Assembly (NCBI GenBank): GCA_947179485.1
Contig: OX359250.1
Coordinates: 5,787,661-5,851,660, forward strand
Length of the DNA: 64,000 nt
Origin: Allacma fusca
Lineage: Eukaryota > Arthropoda > Collembola > Symphypleona > Sminthuridae
Reading direction: 5' to 3'
Shown: positions 14,343 to 27,618 of the stretch, piece by piece
Layout of the letters: every line of letters begins with the position of its first letter
How positions within the stretch are numbered: the first letter of the stretch is position 1
The notes under the pieces: model-generated
Database searches by the model: none
Seen by the model: the letters and a program-made list of their open reading frames with translations, nothing else
Told to the model about the DNA's origin: nothing
Position numbers and translations under genes: made by a program

Positions 14343-15661
14343 ACTCAAACACAAATACAAATCCTTACAATATGGTCAATTCATGCTTCCTGTGGTGATC
14401 ACGGTATTAAGGATTTTAGAGCCATCAAAATACCAGCCTACACAACACCTCCTTCCACACATGTATGTTTGCATGTAGCTAATTGTAAGATTACGGATTT
14501 CCTCCGCAATACAATGTACATACTTACTTACATGTGCAATATGTACATGTACTAATTCTCCAAGTTCCCGAAACCTTCACAGCATTAAATAATTCTGGTG
14601 TAAATAATGAGATTTACAAAGTAATAAGTACCCCAGTAGTACTTACTTATCTGTATTTAATTATTACACCTCAGCTCAAATAATTCCCCCCTCCGATGAT
14701 ATCCATAGATAAGTATCTATATACATATGTATATCCAAAAACTACATACATATAGTGAGATTCATCAAGAAGTCAAGGGTAAGCTTTCAGTATGACAGTG
14801 TCACAGTCCATACTACACATCCCCAAGTATCATAAGTACACAATTATAAAGGATTAGTTACGTATCAATTACTGACGCAACTCCTGCTACTACAACAGAG
14901 TCGTCTCACACACACCCATCAAAAACGAGTCATACTAATATTCTGATACAATAATAATTAAGTCATAGTCATTACGTCCCCATACATTTATCCTCATGCA
15001 TTTTTCAGTGAGTTAGCGAACCAGTAAAGGACAACACGTCCAAGTGCTTCCGAAGAGACGAGAGCAGCGGCACAAGAGCAAAGACCAACTGCATGATCTT
15101 CCATATCTCTGTAGTAATTGATGGGGGAAACTGGATGTAGACTCCGTATATAATAGAATCAGATATGACTAATAACCTCAACTGTTCAGGTATATATCTG
15201 TAATAATTAGATGTAGACGACAGTAGTAGTCGTTGTAATAGTAGTAGCAGGAGCAGGAGCAGGTAGCAGTACAGACTCCACTGAGTGAGCAGACAAACAC
15301 CGGATGATCAGTCAAAATTACAAGGAGACTTTCACGATGCAAGGGTAGTAAAACTGTGGATGGCTGTACGTTGTACACTGCCGTACATACATATATAACA
15401 AGTATAAGTATAAAAGTATTTAAGGAGGTAGGAGACTAGTCCCCTTGTCAACTCCTGCCTTGTAAATATATTATGCATCAAGTCATTGGATCTTTTAAAT
15501 ATGATTATACGGAACCATTCCAGTTAATAGTGGTGTGACGAGTGACGACAGGAGAGGGAAACTCGTGCCTAGTGAACCAAGAACATCGACTTACTTTTTA
15601 TGAGAAAATACCGTCTTCCATTTATCACCAACAACAAAGAGCGACGATGAAGAAGACCAAG

Positions 15662-15667
<6 letters not shown>

Positions 15668-15692
<25 letters not shown>
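15668..15692. repeat. (TA)n microsatellite
   Basis: Uninterrupted TA run. Confidence 0.95.
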
Positions 15693-16235
15693 TAAACCAG
15701 TAACCTAGCATCTCCCCCCCCTCTTTCGTTCCCACTCTTACCTCCACCATGTCCAAATCGCCACAAAACAGTGGGCTCAACCCCAGCTAACAATAAGAAC
15801 AAGTCCAACTCTCAAACACTATGTCTCTGGTAACTGGTAACTAACTACCCTTATAAAATATATATACTTGTTGTATATATAGGTATATATAAGTATGTAT
15901 GTATACGGAGTAAGTCTAATTACCTTTATAGTTCAAAAATTACTTTACAACCTCTAAATACCCATCCCCCGTGTCTCCTGACGACGGGTCCGTCTTTGCC
16001 TTTAAACTCAACTATCTTAACGTCGTCACATTTAAACCAGTCATAATGCGAGACTCCAATGGGAAATACACAGGCAAGTACTTATACTCATAAACTATGC
16101 GGACTTAAGCACACACACACACACACACTTACACACAAATGACCAAGAGCAGTATCATTTCCTATTATTTTTGTCCCATTCCCTAGTACATTATATACTT
16201 ACTTAGACTTTTGGAGGATTTTTCGTAGTAAAAGA

Positions 16236-16237
<2 letters not shown>

Positions 16238-16273
<36 letters not shown>
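16238..16273. repeat. (CT)n microsatellite
   Basis: Uninterrupted CT run. A shorter (AC)n lies at 16110-16128. Confidence 0.95.
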
Positions 16274-16277
<4 letters not shown>

Positions 16278-18396
16278 CTCACAAGTCTCAATGTTTGTTC
16301 TTCCAATCATCCTATATTTCCCTCACTATTTACTACTAATACTCAAAAAATAAAGAAATTTCAACGTGCATGACTTCCTGTCGTTTCCATGTTCAAATTT
16401 AATTAACATTCTATCAGGATTTCAATCACTGACCTTGGGAGATCAATTTAGAAACTATTTGGTAGGTACTAGTTGGACGCGACCTTCTTCAATATTCAAT
16501 TTAATGGTTCCATTGTTTTATTAGGAGCTTGGAAACTTCCCTGTAGGGACTTTTATCACAGTTCCTATATTTTATTTGACCGCTGTCTCAATAGTCCCAC
16601 ATGTCCCAAACATTTTAATAATTTTTTGATAATAATCCAAAAAAAAAACCTACACAAATTCTTCACTAGAAATAACATATACTTACTCCCGAAAATAATG
16701 ACGATAGGAATAAGGAATGAACAAGAGCTAGGAGTACAGAGCTACGTTTATCTATAGATATACTTATACATATAGTATGCATAACTTTCCATGTGTACGA
16801 AGTTCTAACACACACACACACGAAAAGGGCAAATATCAAACGAAGGAGAAGAAGAAGGAGAAAAAAAAGACACGCGAAGCAAACCAAGCCCTCACTTGAT
16901 GGAAAGGTTTTGAAAAGGGCAGGGAAACCAATGTGTAAAAGTGTATGTATGCATGTACGTATACTTACAAAGATCTATACTCACTTGTGCACACATTTCT
17001 TATATAGTAATTATATCTCTATACATGTACTTATAGTTATACTTATATATTTTTTATATCTACATCCACCTGTGCGTGTTCGTCCATAAGAATCAACCAT
17101 CATAATCAGTTGTCATTTCCCCGCTAATTAATACGAGCAAACAAACAGGTTACACTGAGCTCACAATGAGACTTGCCGAAAGAATAGAATAGTAGAGGAG
17201 TCCACGAAAGGTCTACCTTGAAGTTACGACACAAAGGATAACATGATACCAAAAATCCATTCTATTCTGTAGCCAAAATAAATAATAATAAAAAATATTT
17301 CATATTATCTTCTCTAGAATAGATCCTGGTATATATGTATATACATATGTAATGAACACACATGAGAGACTCATTCATTTTATTATTCCTATACAATATA
17401 TAGGTATATACATTTACTTATGTAAGATAAGTATATTTATCTATGTGTGTAAGGTATCAATTTAAACTAGAGCTACTACTAAAAAACGGAACGCCCATGA
17501 CCAAGACGAGCTCCACGCGTCCTCGTCTATTTGATTATTAGTCTTAGTTACTAGACCCCCAGGACCTCATGGAATTCCTATCAGTAAATACATATGTATC
17601 TACATACATAGTCGCTAATTAAATACTGTCACTACAATTTCCAAGCAATAATTATTATTACTCCTGTAGTAAAATGTGAAGTCCACAGAGATATGAACAT
17701 ATACTTATGTAGACGCCAATTAGGACTTCCGCCGGTCCATTCAGCCCTGGCAGTGTCACCGGTAGTCAAGTTATATTTTGAGGAAATCCTCCCATCCCTA
17801 CCCTCGCAACTATCATCTATCATGATTTAATAAAATAAAAGCACACGAGCCCGAGGAAAATATAACCCGGGAAAGGCCCATCAATTCCATTAGTACTAGC
17901 TGTCAGGGCGGAAAAAATTACAATAATAAAAATTATTATTATTATTATTATTATCACAGTATTACGGGGCGGCCGTAAATACTATCCAGTTCCTATAAGT
18001 ACCTCATGTGAAGTTCAATTGTCTAGTAAGGAACCACACTGATCAAAAACAATGTACTACATAAATATAGGATAATATGCTCATAGGATATTACTGCAGA
18101 CAGTACTAATTACTAGAGGAATTACTCCTGACATGTCAAACTAAGACCTGCATATAATTACCCCATGGATAGCTTTTACATAATAATTACATATAGTTAC
18201 TTAAGTAATTGTAGGACAGCATAATATTTGATAATTTTTAGAAGCCGTCCACGCCACATGGGTCAGGATACAAGGGACTCAACACGAGGGCCTGGTATTT
18301 TATTTCATTCATAATACTCACTTATTTCCACCTCCCCTCTCTCTATGTAGATACTTATATAGTAGAGGCTCTCGACGTAGATAACATCATAGCTAG

Positions 18397-18437
18397 CATA
18401 CATACATACTTACATAAATACATACATACATACATAC
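18397..18437. repeat. (CATA)n tetranucleotide repeat
   Basis: CATA units with CTTACATAAATA interruption. Confidence 0.9.
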
Positions 18438-19214
18438 CAAGAACACTCGGAGGAGAAAAAATTTCATTGCCTCATTTTGTGAGTGTATAAGAGCCATAAG
18501 AGCTCCCTTTGTAATACAAATAATATAATAGACACACACACACACACACTTGTGTGAAACACAGACTATGAAGGAATAAACAGTAAGTACTATACCTAAA
18601 TCTCTAGAGTCACTCCACATATGCCCCTGTACTATATACTGAAGGTATGTATTATGGAATTATAGCCCCGAGTACGAAGTCATATCAAGTTGCATCATGC
18701 GAACCTTTTATATATTATTTTTCCTTCATCAGAAAAATAATAGTATCTGGTGGATGTCTTGTGCAAGCACTCTGTTATAATATGCAGGCGTCTAGCAAAC
18801 AATGGGAAATGATAAAAATTGCAACATTTGCTCCTGCCCTATTCATACAACATTAGAGGTACATTGTTGTTGAAGTTTAGGAAATGCCATTCCTTTAAAT
18901 CTATCTTTATGCTGAATCGAGCACAAATAATAATAACTGCATTTTTTTTCTTCTCCTTCATCAAAAGAGCACCACTACCACCACCACCACCACCAGGCAG
19001 CATCGGGCCTAATCTCCACCACACTCCTCCTGCACTGCACTGGCAACGACGGATTACATATAGAGATACGATAGATATAGATATAGAGAGATACAAAATA
19101 TGCTCAAAAGTACCTTATTTATTAAGGAACCATCCACAGAGGAGGGAAATGAATTTATAATAAGTATCAATAGAGTCCCAGCTTGGTCCAAGAGAGGAGG
19201 AAGCACACAATATC

Positions 19215-19260
19215 AAAATAATAATAATAATAATAATAGTAGTAGATAATAATAATGAAT
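19215..19260. repeat. (AAT)n/(AGT)n microsatellite
   Basis: AAT units, a short AGT run, then AAT again. Confidence 0.9.
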
Positions 19261-19445
19261 AATCCCACAACCACTTCATATCCCCAAGGAATTAGACAAT
19301 GGTTGACGTGAACATCTTTTTTTTTCCCGGAATCTTCATTACCTATCAATACCTTATTCTTAACTAGACACACAATGAGACTAGACAGACGCATCAAATC
19401 TCCATTTCTCTTCACTTATCTCTCCTTTTCTCCTATTTCTCATCT

Positions 19446-19799
19446 TCTCTCTCTCTCTCTCTCTCTCCCATCATAGTTTTTGAGGATGACGATGGAAAAA
19501 GATGGAACGCTCTTCTAAATTATGGGATAGATGCGCTCAAAGTGTTCAAACAGTATAAGTAAATCTCATCTGATATCCACTCATTTGATTTTTATCATCC
19601 CCCTCTCTATCTCCCTCTCTCTCTCTCTCTCTCTCAAATGACACGGTGTTTCCATTGATGGAGGAGCAGCCGCCAAGAAGATCTCCATTGGAAAAGTTAA
19701 ACTGACCATTTGGGAAGGGAACAATAGTAAGTTACAGAACGAACAACAACTCCATGTCATCCCAAAGAAATAAATAGTGAGCACATTAATTACCCATAC

Positions 19800-19835
<36 letters not shown>

Positions 19836-19838
19836 TCT
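19446..19838. repeat. Cluster of three (CT)n tracts
   Basis: CT runs at 19446-19467, 19614-19635 and 19803-19838, all pyrimidine-rich on the plus strand, lie within 400 bp. Confidence 0.9.
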
Positions 19839-20125
19839 CACTCAACATCCAAGATCCAACTATTATCCCTTCCTATCCCAAACCTACGTCATTTTAAATT
19901 TCAATTTTCAATTCACAAACCACAATAGCCATGTGGTATTCTAATCTCCATGCATGGATACATCAAAGACTACTTAATCCCTACAGTAGCCCGACATCTC
20001 ATTTAGTATCTACTACATCCTCCTTGAGCATCTACTACAACAACTAACTTTCTTCATTTCCACGCAAAAATTCTGTATATGAGTATAATAGACATAGGTA
20101 AAGTCCATGAGCAGAACACAGTCGG

Positions 20126-20182
20126 GCTATGATGCTGTTGCTGATACTGATGCTGATGCTGATGATGCTGATGATGATAGGG
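20126..20182. repeat. (GCTGAT)n hexanucleotide repeat
   Basis: Imperfect GCTGAT/GAT units. On plus they read as Asp/Ala and on minus as His/Gln, without interruption. Confidence 0.85.
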
Positions 20183-20729
20183 CCTCATCAAAAATTTCCA
20201 TCGATTTGACTCCCTCGGATTATTACAAACATAGTAGATGTGCATTAACATTAAATATTTTGGAATTTACTCAGTCAGACCAAAACCTTATGGGTCACCT
20301 CGCTCCAATCAACCTACTCATTAACTTTCCATACACGTTCGGCATACCAACAGGGAAACCATAGATACCTGCACATACATATATATAGTAGATACTCATC
20401 CTATGTACTTATCCCGCCCTTATAGGAGAGGGTGCGGGGAATTCTCTCATACTCTCATCCCAGCTCAGTTGATTACTAATGAATGGAAAATACCATATCA
20501 TCATCATAATAATAATCATAAAATTTAGCCCAATCGAAGGGCTTCTTTCCTATCAAATTTAGGGAAAAGCAAATAGGCGATTAATTTTTATTGGATATTT
20601 CCACAGAGAGTTCCACGTCATACATACATATGAAAGTCTGTAGTCTGTATCTACCTGAGCTCAACAAAAAAAAAGTGTTTTATTGAAAAATTAGTACGTC
20701 CCCTCCATAAAGTAAAGCATAATATGGGA

Positions 20730-20737
20730 GCTCTGTG
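20730..20737. repeat. Left target-site duplication of the hAT-type element
   Basis: The 8-mer GCTCTGTG immediately precedes the TAGAGCTTCC end and is repeated exactly at 21707-21714. Confidence 0.88.
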
Positions 20738-21706
20738 TAGAGCTTCCTTCGGGTTTCCGAAATCCCGAAGTTCCGTGTTCGGAAACGGAACGGAACAATT
20801 TCGGAACATTCTTTTTGATTCCGTCATTGAATCGGGACAAAACCGGAACATGAGCACTTGTACCGATAATATCGGGACCGGGACGGTTCAGAGCATCGGT
20901 ACGAAAAATGTCCCATATAATTTATTTCACCGGAAAGCGGAATTGTTCTGTTCCGTTCCGAACCGATCCCGGTACAATTTCTGAAGTGTCGCGCCATCGT
21001 TCAACTAGAATGGAAACACGATTCTTATCGCTCTGGCTTGTAAGCAGTTTTTTGCCAAAATAACGAAATTGGATGAACACAGATTTAATTTACGCAAATG
21101 TTTATGTGTAATGCGAGTATCGTTTTCCATGAAAATCAACAGAATAACTAATTTTGTTTAATAAACATGGGCATTGGCGATTTTTCTTGAAATGAAAATC
21201 GAAATTATTAGCAGCAATGAAGCAAGCTTGCAGGAAATTAACACTGTTAGGCCATTGAAGTCCACACGCTACAAATTTTTATTGCTAAAAATTAATTAAT
21301 AATAATTTTATAATACTGCACAGTAGTTCTTTTTATGTGGCCTAAATATTATTAAATATTATTTTATATAATTAAATAATAGCATTCCTTAGCATCCAAT
21401 CTATTAAAAGTACATCATGTATATTAAGTTTTCAGTAATTTGTACACGCGTTTCATGTATATGTTGTGAAAAATTCCGGGATATTTCGGAACGGAACGGG
21501 TTCGGAACGGAAAAACTAGCATAATACGGAACGGAACACAACCTGGAACGGAAAAAATACTTTACTCCTTTGTTCCGAACGGTGTCAGTTCAAATGTTCC
21601 GATGTCCCGATAGCCGGAACGGAACCGGGAACAATATTATTTGTAGGTTTCGGAACGGAACGGAATTTCGTACGGAACAAAAATGTTGAACACGTTGGAA
21701 GCTCTA
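20738..21706. mobile_element. Non-autonomous hAT-type element (MITE), 969 bp, 8-bp target duplication
   Basis: The element begins TAGAGCTTCC and ends GGAAGCTCTA, a perfect 10-bp terminal inverted repeat with looser pairing for about 8 more bases. It is flanked on both sides by the identical 8-mer GCTCTGTG (20730-20737 and 21707-21714), the target-site length of hAT transposases. The TAGAG start fits the hAT end consensus YARNG. Dense GGAACGGAAC-type motifs fill the outer parts, and an AT-rich core lies between about 21000 and 21460. No transposase frame is present; the few open frames are translations of the repeats. The perfect duplication suggests a fairly recent insertion. Confidence 0.88.
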
Positions 21707-21714
21707 GCTCTGTG
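21707..21714. repeat. Right target-site duplication of the hAT-type element
   Basis: The 8-mer GCTCTGTG immediately follows the GGAAGCTCTA end and equals the left copy at 20730-20737. Confidence 0.88.
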
Positions 21715-22099
21715 GCTATGTTTATGGATCAGAGTGAGAAATATATTGTAACATTTAAGGACTCTGGGATTTGAGATATTGGAGTTAAGCGAGTCAGTTT
21801 TTATTAATTCGCTCAAGGTTGAACATTCTACCTCTATAAGTAACAGTTTTGAGGCAAACAACCCATTACCCACTCGACCTATGGGACATTATATGCAATC
21901 TAATGGTGTGTGTTAAAAAAAAAAGGAGCGTAAAAAGATGTTTCATGGTGCTATTAATTTCCCCAGCAGAGTCCCTGACGTCACGAGAGCACAATAATAA
22001 TGTGGGTATACCCAGTATATTAGTACCTGTTTCACTCCCTTAATGATATAGGACGTAGTTCTTTCTAGTCTCTAAAATCACTTTTCAACAGAGTTGCAG

Positions 22100-22122
22100 A
22101 AAGAGAGAGAGAGAGAGAGAGA
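22100..22122. repeat. (GA)n microsatellite
   Basis: Uninterrupted GA run. Confidence 0.93.
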
Positions 22123-25100
22123 ACTCTTGTGCAGTGTGTGAGGAATTGGCCCAGCCGAGTTGGAACAATTGGAACGAGTGTCATAACCAGCTCATATATA
22201 AGTTGTATGTGCTCCTACTCCTAAATACTATCACCTCTGACGACCATGACCATCATCATTACAAAAATCCCTTGGCAGCATTTAAACTACACTATATCAT
22301 ATATTCATATAGGTATACGTATACATAGATAGATATATAAGTGCAAGAATAATATTACACTGCAAAATCAATTCAGCCCATAATGATTTAATCCTATAAA
22401 AGGGCACTGCTGAGCAAGTTTTTTATTATTTTTCCTACCACAAGCAAGAGAAGCTACAAGTACAGGATAATGTATACATACATACTAAAGCAACTTCAAC
22501 TCACTCCATTGCATTATTCCCAATGGGAATCAATTTATTGATCTCCATCTCATGTACTTACAATAAGCTACTTAAAGAAATTACTTCACTCCAACTCCAA
22601 TAGATATAATAAATATATGCATCAAACAAGTACTTATGGAAAACCTCTAGGATTGCCCCAACCTTTGACTCAGGAGCCCAATCAAATGAGTCTCAAAAAA
22701 TGAGTCAATATTTTTTTTTTCTTTTTAAAAAGGAGAAGAAAAAAAGAACAGATATTTTCTTCCCTGACAGACAGTAACCCATTTGCTACACATTCAGAGT
22801 CGGCGGATAAAAAACAAATGGTTGGATGAATAAAAGTACTTACACATAGGTAAGTAGATATACAAAGTACACACATATTCATTCATTAGGTACAGAAGTA
22901 TACATACTTTTATATATATATATATATATGAGATTGGAGTATAGATTGCAAATCATTGCGTAAACATCTCTCAAGGAAACCAAACCCACGCGGGAAAAGT
23001 TTCACAAATCCATGTCTTTGTATCTCAAGCACAGAATCAGAAGAAGGAGAGATAAAAGTGTAGCAAATAGGAAAAAGAACTGACTCGCAAGTCAAGTATA
23101 ATAATTATTATTATTATTGCAGTAAAAGAAAAAAACAATATCATTTAACATACGGCCATGCTAAAGGATCTACACAAAGGCTATGCAGTATGCCGTATGC
23201 CCAATGTAATATGAAGACGTTGAGAGTTGTTAATTATTTACGAATATATAGAAATAAATAGAATGCTCAAAAACAAACAAGACTTAGGAAAAATATGACA
23301 ATCCTTCAGATAATTTCCCCTCATTTTTTCTCATCTCTATTTTTTTTTTAAACATGTACTTAATTTGACGTTGTTGGAGCCCTTTAGTCCCAGCATCATG
23401 GACCAAAAACTTGTTGATATGAGTTGACAGCGTTTAGAACAACCACTTTTTTTTCGGAGGGTCTCTGACTGTACTACGTCTGTATATAAGTAAGTATATG
23501 AAAAGAAGGAGTACGAAGTAATAGCAGTAGTGGTGGAGAGTCTAATCCCAGCTGATTGATGTGTTTGTATATAAATTACTCCCTCAATTATATAGGTAAA
23601 TATATATATACAAGTATACATATCTATATGTAATATAATATGATATGAGCGGTGGTGGTGGTGAGGATAAGAGATAGGAAGGAGCACAATGTTCAAAATT
23701 TTTACTTCCAATGACTTATCATCATCTACCTGAGATAGTACACGTTACTCCTCACAATTGGGCACTAGGTCTCATTTACAGTTTTGGTTAACCAGTCATA
23801 ATTATTTGCATACCTATATCTTCTCCTCCAAAAAAAAGATTAATGGATTCCTATCTTCTTTTTTTTTCAAATTACCCCATTCACACAAACAGCATATGGT
23901 TTTTTTTGTGGCTGGGCTATGTTCTGTGTGTGTGTTGTTTCAGAACCAAGTTTTACAAGTAATTAGTCTCCTCAAGCCAACCAATTTGCATTAGCTTTAA
24001 CTCACTCCTACTTTTACATCTCTTAAGAGTGGAGCTTGTTCTCATCTGTGCATCTCCCAGTAAATTTAAATGGAGAGAGAGAGAGACAGAGAGAGAGGGA
24101 GAATGAATTTAGTGGGTCAAACAAATAATAATAATTAAGTAAAAATAATCACATTTTCAAGTCAGAAACCAACAAAAGGTAGAGTCTACCGTTGTTAACT
24201 GGAGTAGGCACATTTGTAACTTATTTACAAACTTTACAGCCCATTTCATTATCTCCTGAGCCCAACTACCAAAAAAAAAGACCATTTATTTTTAAGACAC
24301 TTTTGCAAGAGAATACTTTTCCCTCCCAGTAGCCCCACATCAAATTCTTGTACATACAACACTTCTTCTTTGTAAAAGTTTATGGATTTTATTTCAATTA
24401 TTCTATGTCTTCCACACTCCTTCAATTCCTAGTCCTACAGTATTCTTCTATATGTATTTAATTATGTATCAAAATAATAAATTGTTCTGTGCTAGTTGAT
24501 TTACCTCTATATATAGATAGAACTATTGGTACGATTAGTTTTTGTTCCCTACCAAATACAAACTACTATTATTTTTACCACTTCAATCCCTCCTTATAAT
24601 TTTACTCGTTAGTCCTAGAATTTCTTTGTACAGAGAGGAAAAAAGGGAAGGCGGAAGGAGGAGGGGGGGGGGGGTGAAACAACAACAAAATAATACTAGA
24701 TCCTATACTACAGCACTTGAAGATACTCACAATCAGATACCTTTTGCAATAATCCCAGTTTCCTTTAAATTGGAATTGTGTAGGATTTAGTGACTCAACT
24801 ACTGTAGTAGAAACTATCAAAATACATTTCTGAAGCCCGTTACGAGAGTTAGACGCCAGAGAGAAGTAAAAGGGAAATATTTAATAACAGACCAAACGGA
24901 ACGTAGAAGCCCAAATCATGACACTTTACGTCGGCTTCCATACTCTATGTATAAGTATGCACCAGACAGTTCAACTCATGCAAGAGCATTTATAATAAAA
25001 CACGAGAATAAAAAAAAAATCAAGAGTTTCACACTAAGTAGTAAAAACGAAGAAAACGTAATTCATTGGAACGCTACACTTTTTTGTCGCTATAATAGCC

Positions 25101-27049
25101 ATCACGGTTCTTTGTCTTTTGAGAGAAAGCGGATAGTTTTGCAGTGTGTCATTTTATCTAATAATGCACAAACGTCATGAAATTGGACGCCTCAGGCCTC
25201 ATCTCAACCTCCTGTACTTTACATTTCCAACATTATGCACGAGACAGTAGAGAGAGAGAGAGAGAACCCACTCTTCAAAATGAGCTTCAACATTTTTTTA
25301 AACCAATGTCTTCACGTCCCGCGTATGTGTGGATGTAATTATACATATAGATATACGCTAGTATATGTACATCCCATTACTGAGAGTGACATGCATACTC
25401 TTATTACTAGTAATATATGCATAATATATACGATAGAGGATGTTTACGCGTAAAATCATTCTGAGCAAGTCTGTATTATCAACTACAAATCCTACCTTAT
25501 TAGCACTACCATAAAATTCCCTCAGATTACCATGTCCAAGTTTATCCCTCCATACATACACTGCATGGGATACATCAATTCCCATGCATGAGCAGTGCTA
25601 CTTTGTCAAACCAACAACAACAGCAAGAATAAGAAGAGGAGAGAAGAGAAGAGAAAAAGAAAAAGAAAAAGAAGAAGAAGAAGAGGGTACGAACAAGCAA
25701 TTGTTCGATTTCTATAAAAATTCTGAGGGACTGGGCCGTTTCAAATCCCCTGGAAAACTCACTCTCACAAATCAGTTTCATACACATTTCCCGTATCTAC
25801 TCTAGTGACCTTTTCAAATTCCTCGACCTCCTAAATCCCTTTTAGATAAATCAGGAGGCGTGTCACATTATTTATCTCCACGCCCCTCCAACTCTCTCAA
25901 ACACGCTGGTAGTAATGGAAGGACACAGGGAACTAGGACATTATAAAAAAATTATTAAACTCACCCTGACGACTATCAAATTTTTTCCTTCAAAAAAATA
26001 ACCAATTATTAGCGAAAAACATCTCGTGAGAGAGAGAGAACATACACATACATAAATGTGTGAATCCTGGAACGATCCTTAGAATTTTTTTCAGGACGAT
26101 TTACAAAAAAACATATAAATGTATACTTATACGTTTTAACACAAGCCTTGTATTTACCTTGTACAATCTAATCATTATTAGCCCTGTCTCTCACCTGAGT
26201 ACAGCCCGGCGTGCTTACTACGAATTTCCTAACATCTTATCCCAGAGTAATAGTAATAATAATAATTGTCAAACACGAAGACAGAAAAAATAGAGAGGGG
26301 GAAAAACAGGATAATGAGAGCGATTGCATGCTCATAGGACAATAAATAAATAGCTCGGGCTACACAAATCCAGTGTTGTCTTATATGTACATATGTACTG
26401 TCATTCCGAGTAACACAAGTTAAATCCCAAGGAAGTAATGTAACTGGAATTTGTTTTACAGGGAACATATGAAGAAGCATCAGTCAAACATCAAAAGGAT
26501 TCGCACATGTGAGAAAAATCGGGATATTTCTTCCACAAATTAATTTCATTGTGATTGGTCCAAGTGAAGCCAGTGGGGAAGTGTAGGGACTACATAGGCA
26601 AGGTATAAAAAAGAGTAGTAGGGTTATTCTACCAATACTATCTGTATTTCCGAGAGGCAAGTCCCAGGCATACACCCATCCCCCCCCCTCCATCCCTCAC
26701 TCCTCATGTCATCAGAGATAGTATCAACTGTGAGATGCTGGATTTTGATCTAATAAAAATACCTCCATGTGTTCCCTTAAATATTTGACCACACAGTGAC
26801 CCTGACACAATAATACATCCAACTGATCTGAATTACACACAGGACAAGAGAATTCTATCTCAGCCGGGATGGACAAATTCCGGAGAGGATCAATTCCTCT
26901 AAAAATGACTTAAATAATTATTTCGACATGTGTGAGTGTAGAAAGATTGGATGAGTGAGCAGGGAAAGGTCACAAGAGAGACGACAGCGGTAATGAACAA
27001 AGCCTCATAAATGAGACAGGGCGGGGAACACGAAGGTTACGCGCACAGC

Positions 27050-27050
<1 letters not shown>

Positions 27051-27076
<26 letters not shown>
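27051..27076. repeat. (CT)n microsatellite
   Basis: Uninterrupted CT run. Confidence 0.95.
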
Positions 27077-27080
<4 letters not shown>

Positions 27081-27581
27081 TCCAACTCACTACACTTTAC
27101 CCCTCCAAGAGAAACATAAGGGAGAGAAGAGATCAAATGACTAATAATATTATTCGTGAAAATAAAACTTGCCAAAAAATAATAATAATAATAATATCAG
27201 TCTATATAGGAGAAATTATAGGGAGAGACGTGTTTAAATAGTTGGGAGTTGTCACGCATGGAACGTGATTTCCTATAACATTACATTACACACAGAGAGA
27301 CACACGTCCCTCAATAGTACAGACGCAGTCATACATATCGTCATCTACACACCGTACATGCACTCCGTCACTGATTGTGAGAGAGCTTTAAAGTGAAGGC
27401 ATGTCAGTTCTTTCCGTCCAGATACCATTCACTAGAAATCAATAGTTGAGGTGGAAATCCGGGAAATACCACTTGACTCTAATGCACTCATTACACTTAA
27501 ATCCATCCTTTAAAGACCTCTCTACACATAGAAAAAAATCTATAAAAGGACTAATATATAAACTAATGCACAGAGAGAGGA

Positions 27582-27618
27582 GGGGGGAGGGGTGGGTGTG
27601 GGCGGGGGAGGGGAAGGG
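27582..27618 (+). other. Potential G-quadruplex tract
   Basis: At least six runs of three or more G, separated by one to three bases, lie on the plus strand. This is a classic G-quadruplex pattern. Confidence 0.6.

Larger units (their letters stand above)
1..20729. other. Repeat-rich DNA without recognisable genes (left block)
   Basis: All open frames are short (under about 150 codons) and either cross simple repeats or show no domain or splice context. The sequence is AT-rich with many TACATA/TATGTA strings, homopolymer runs and microsatellites, the larger ones listed separately. It may be intergenic or the intron of a very large gene. No transposon ends, tRNA or rRNA genes were seen. Confidence 0.6.
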
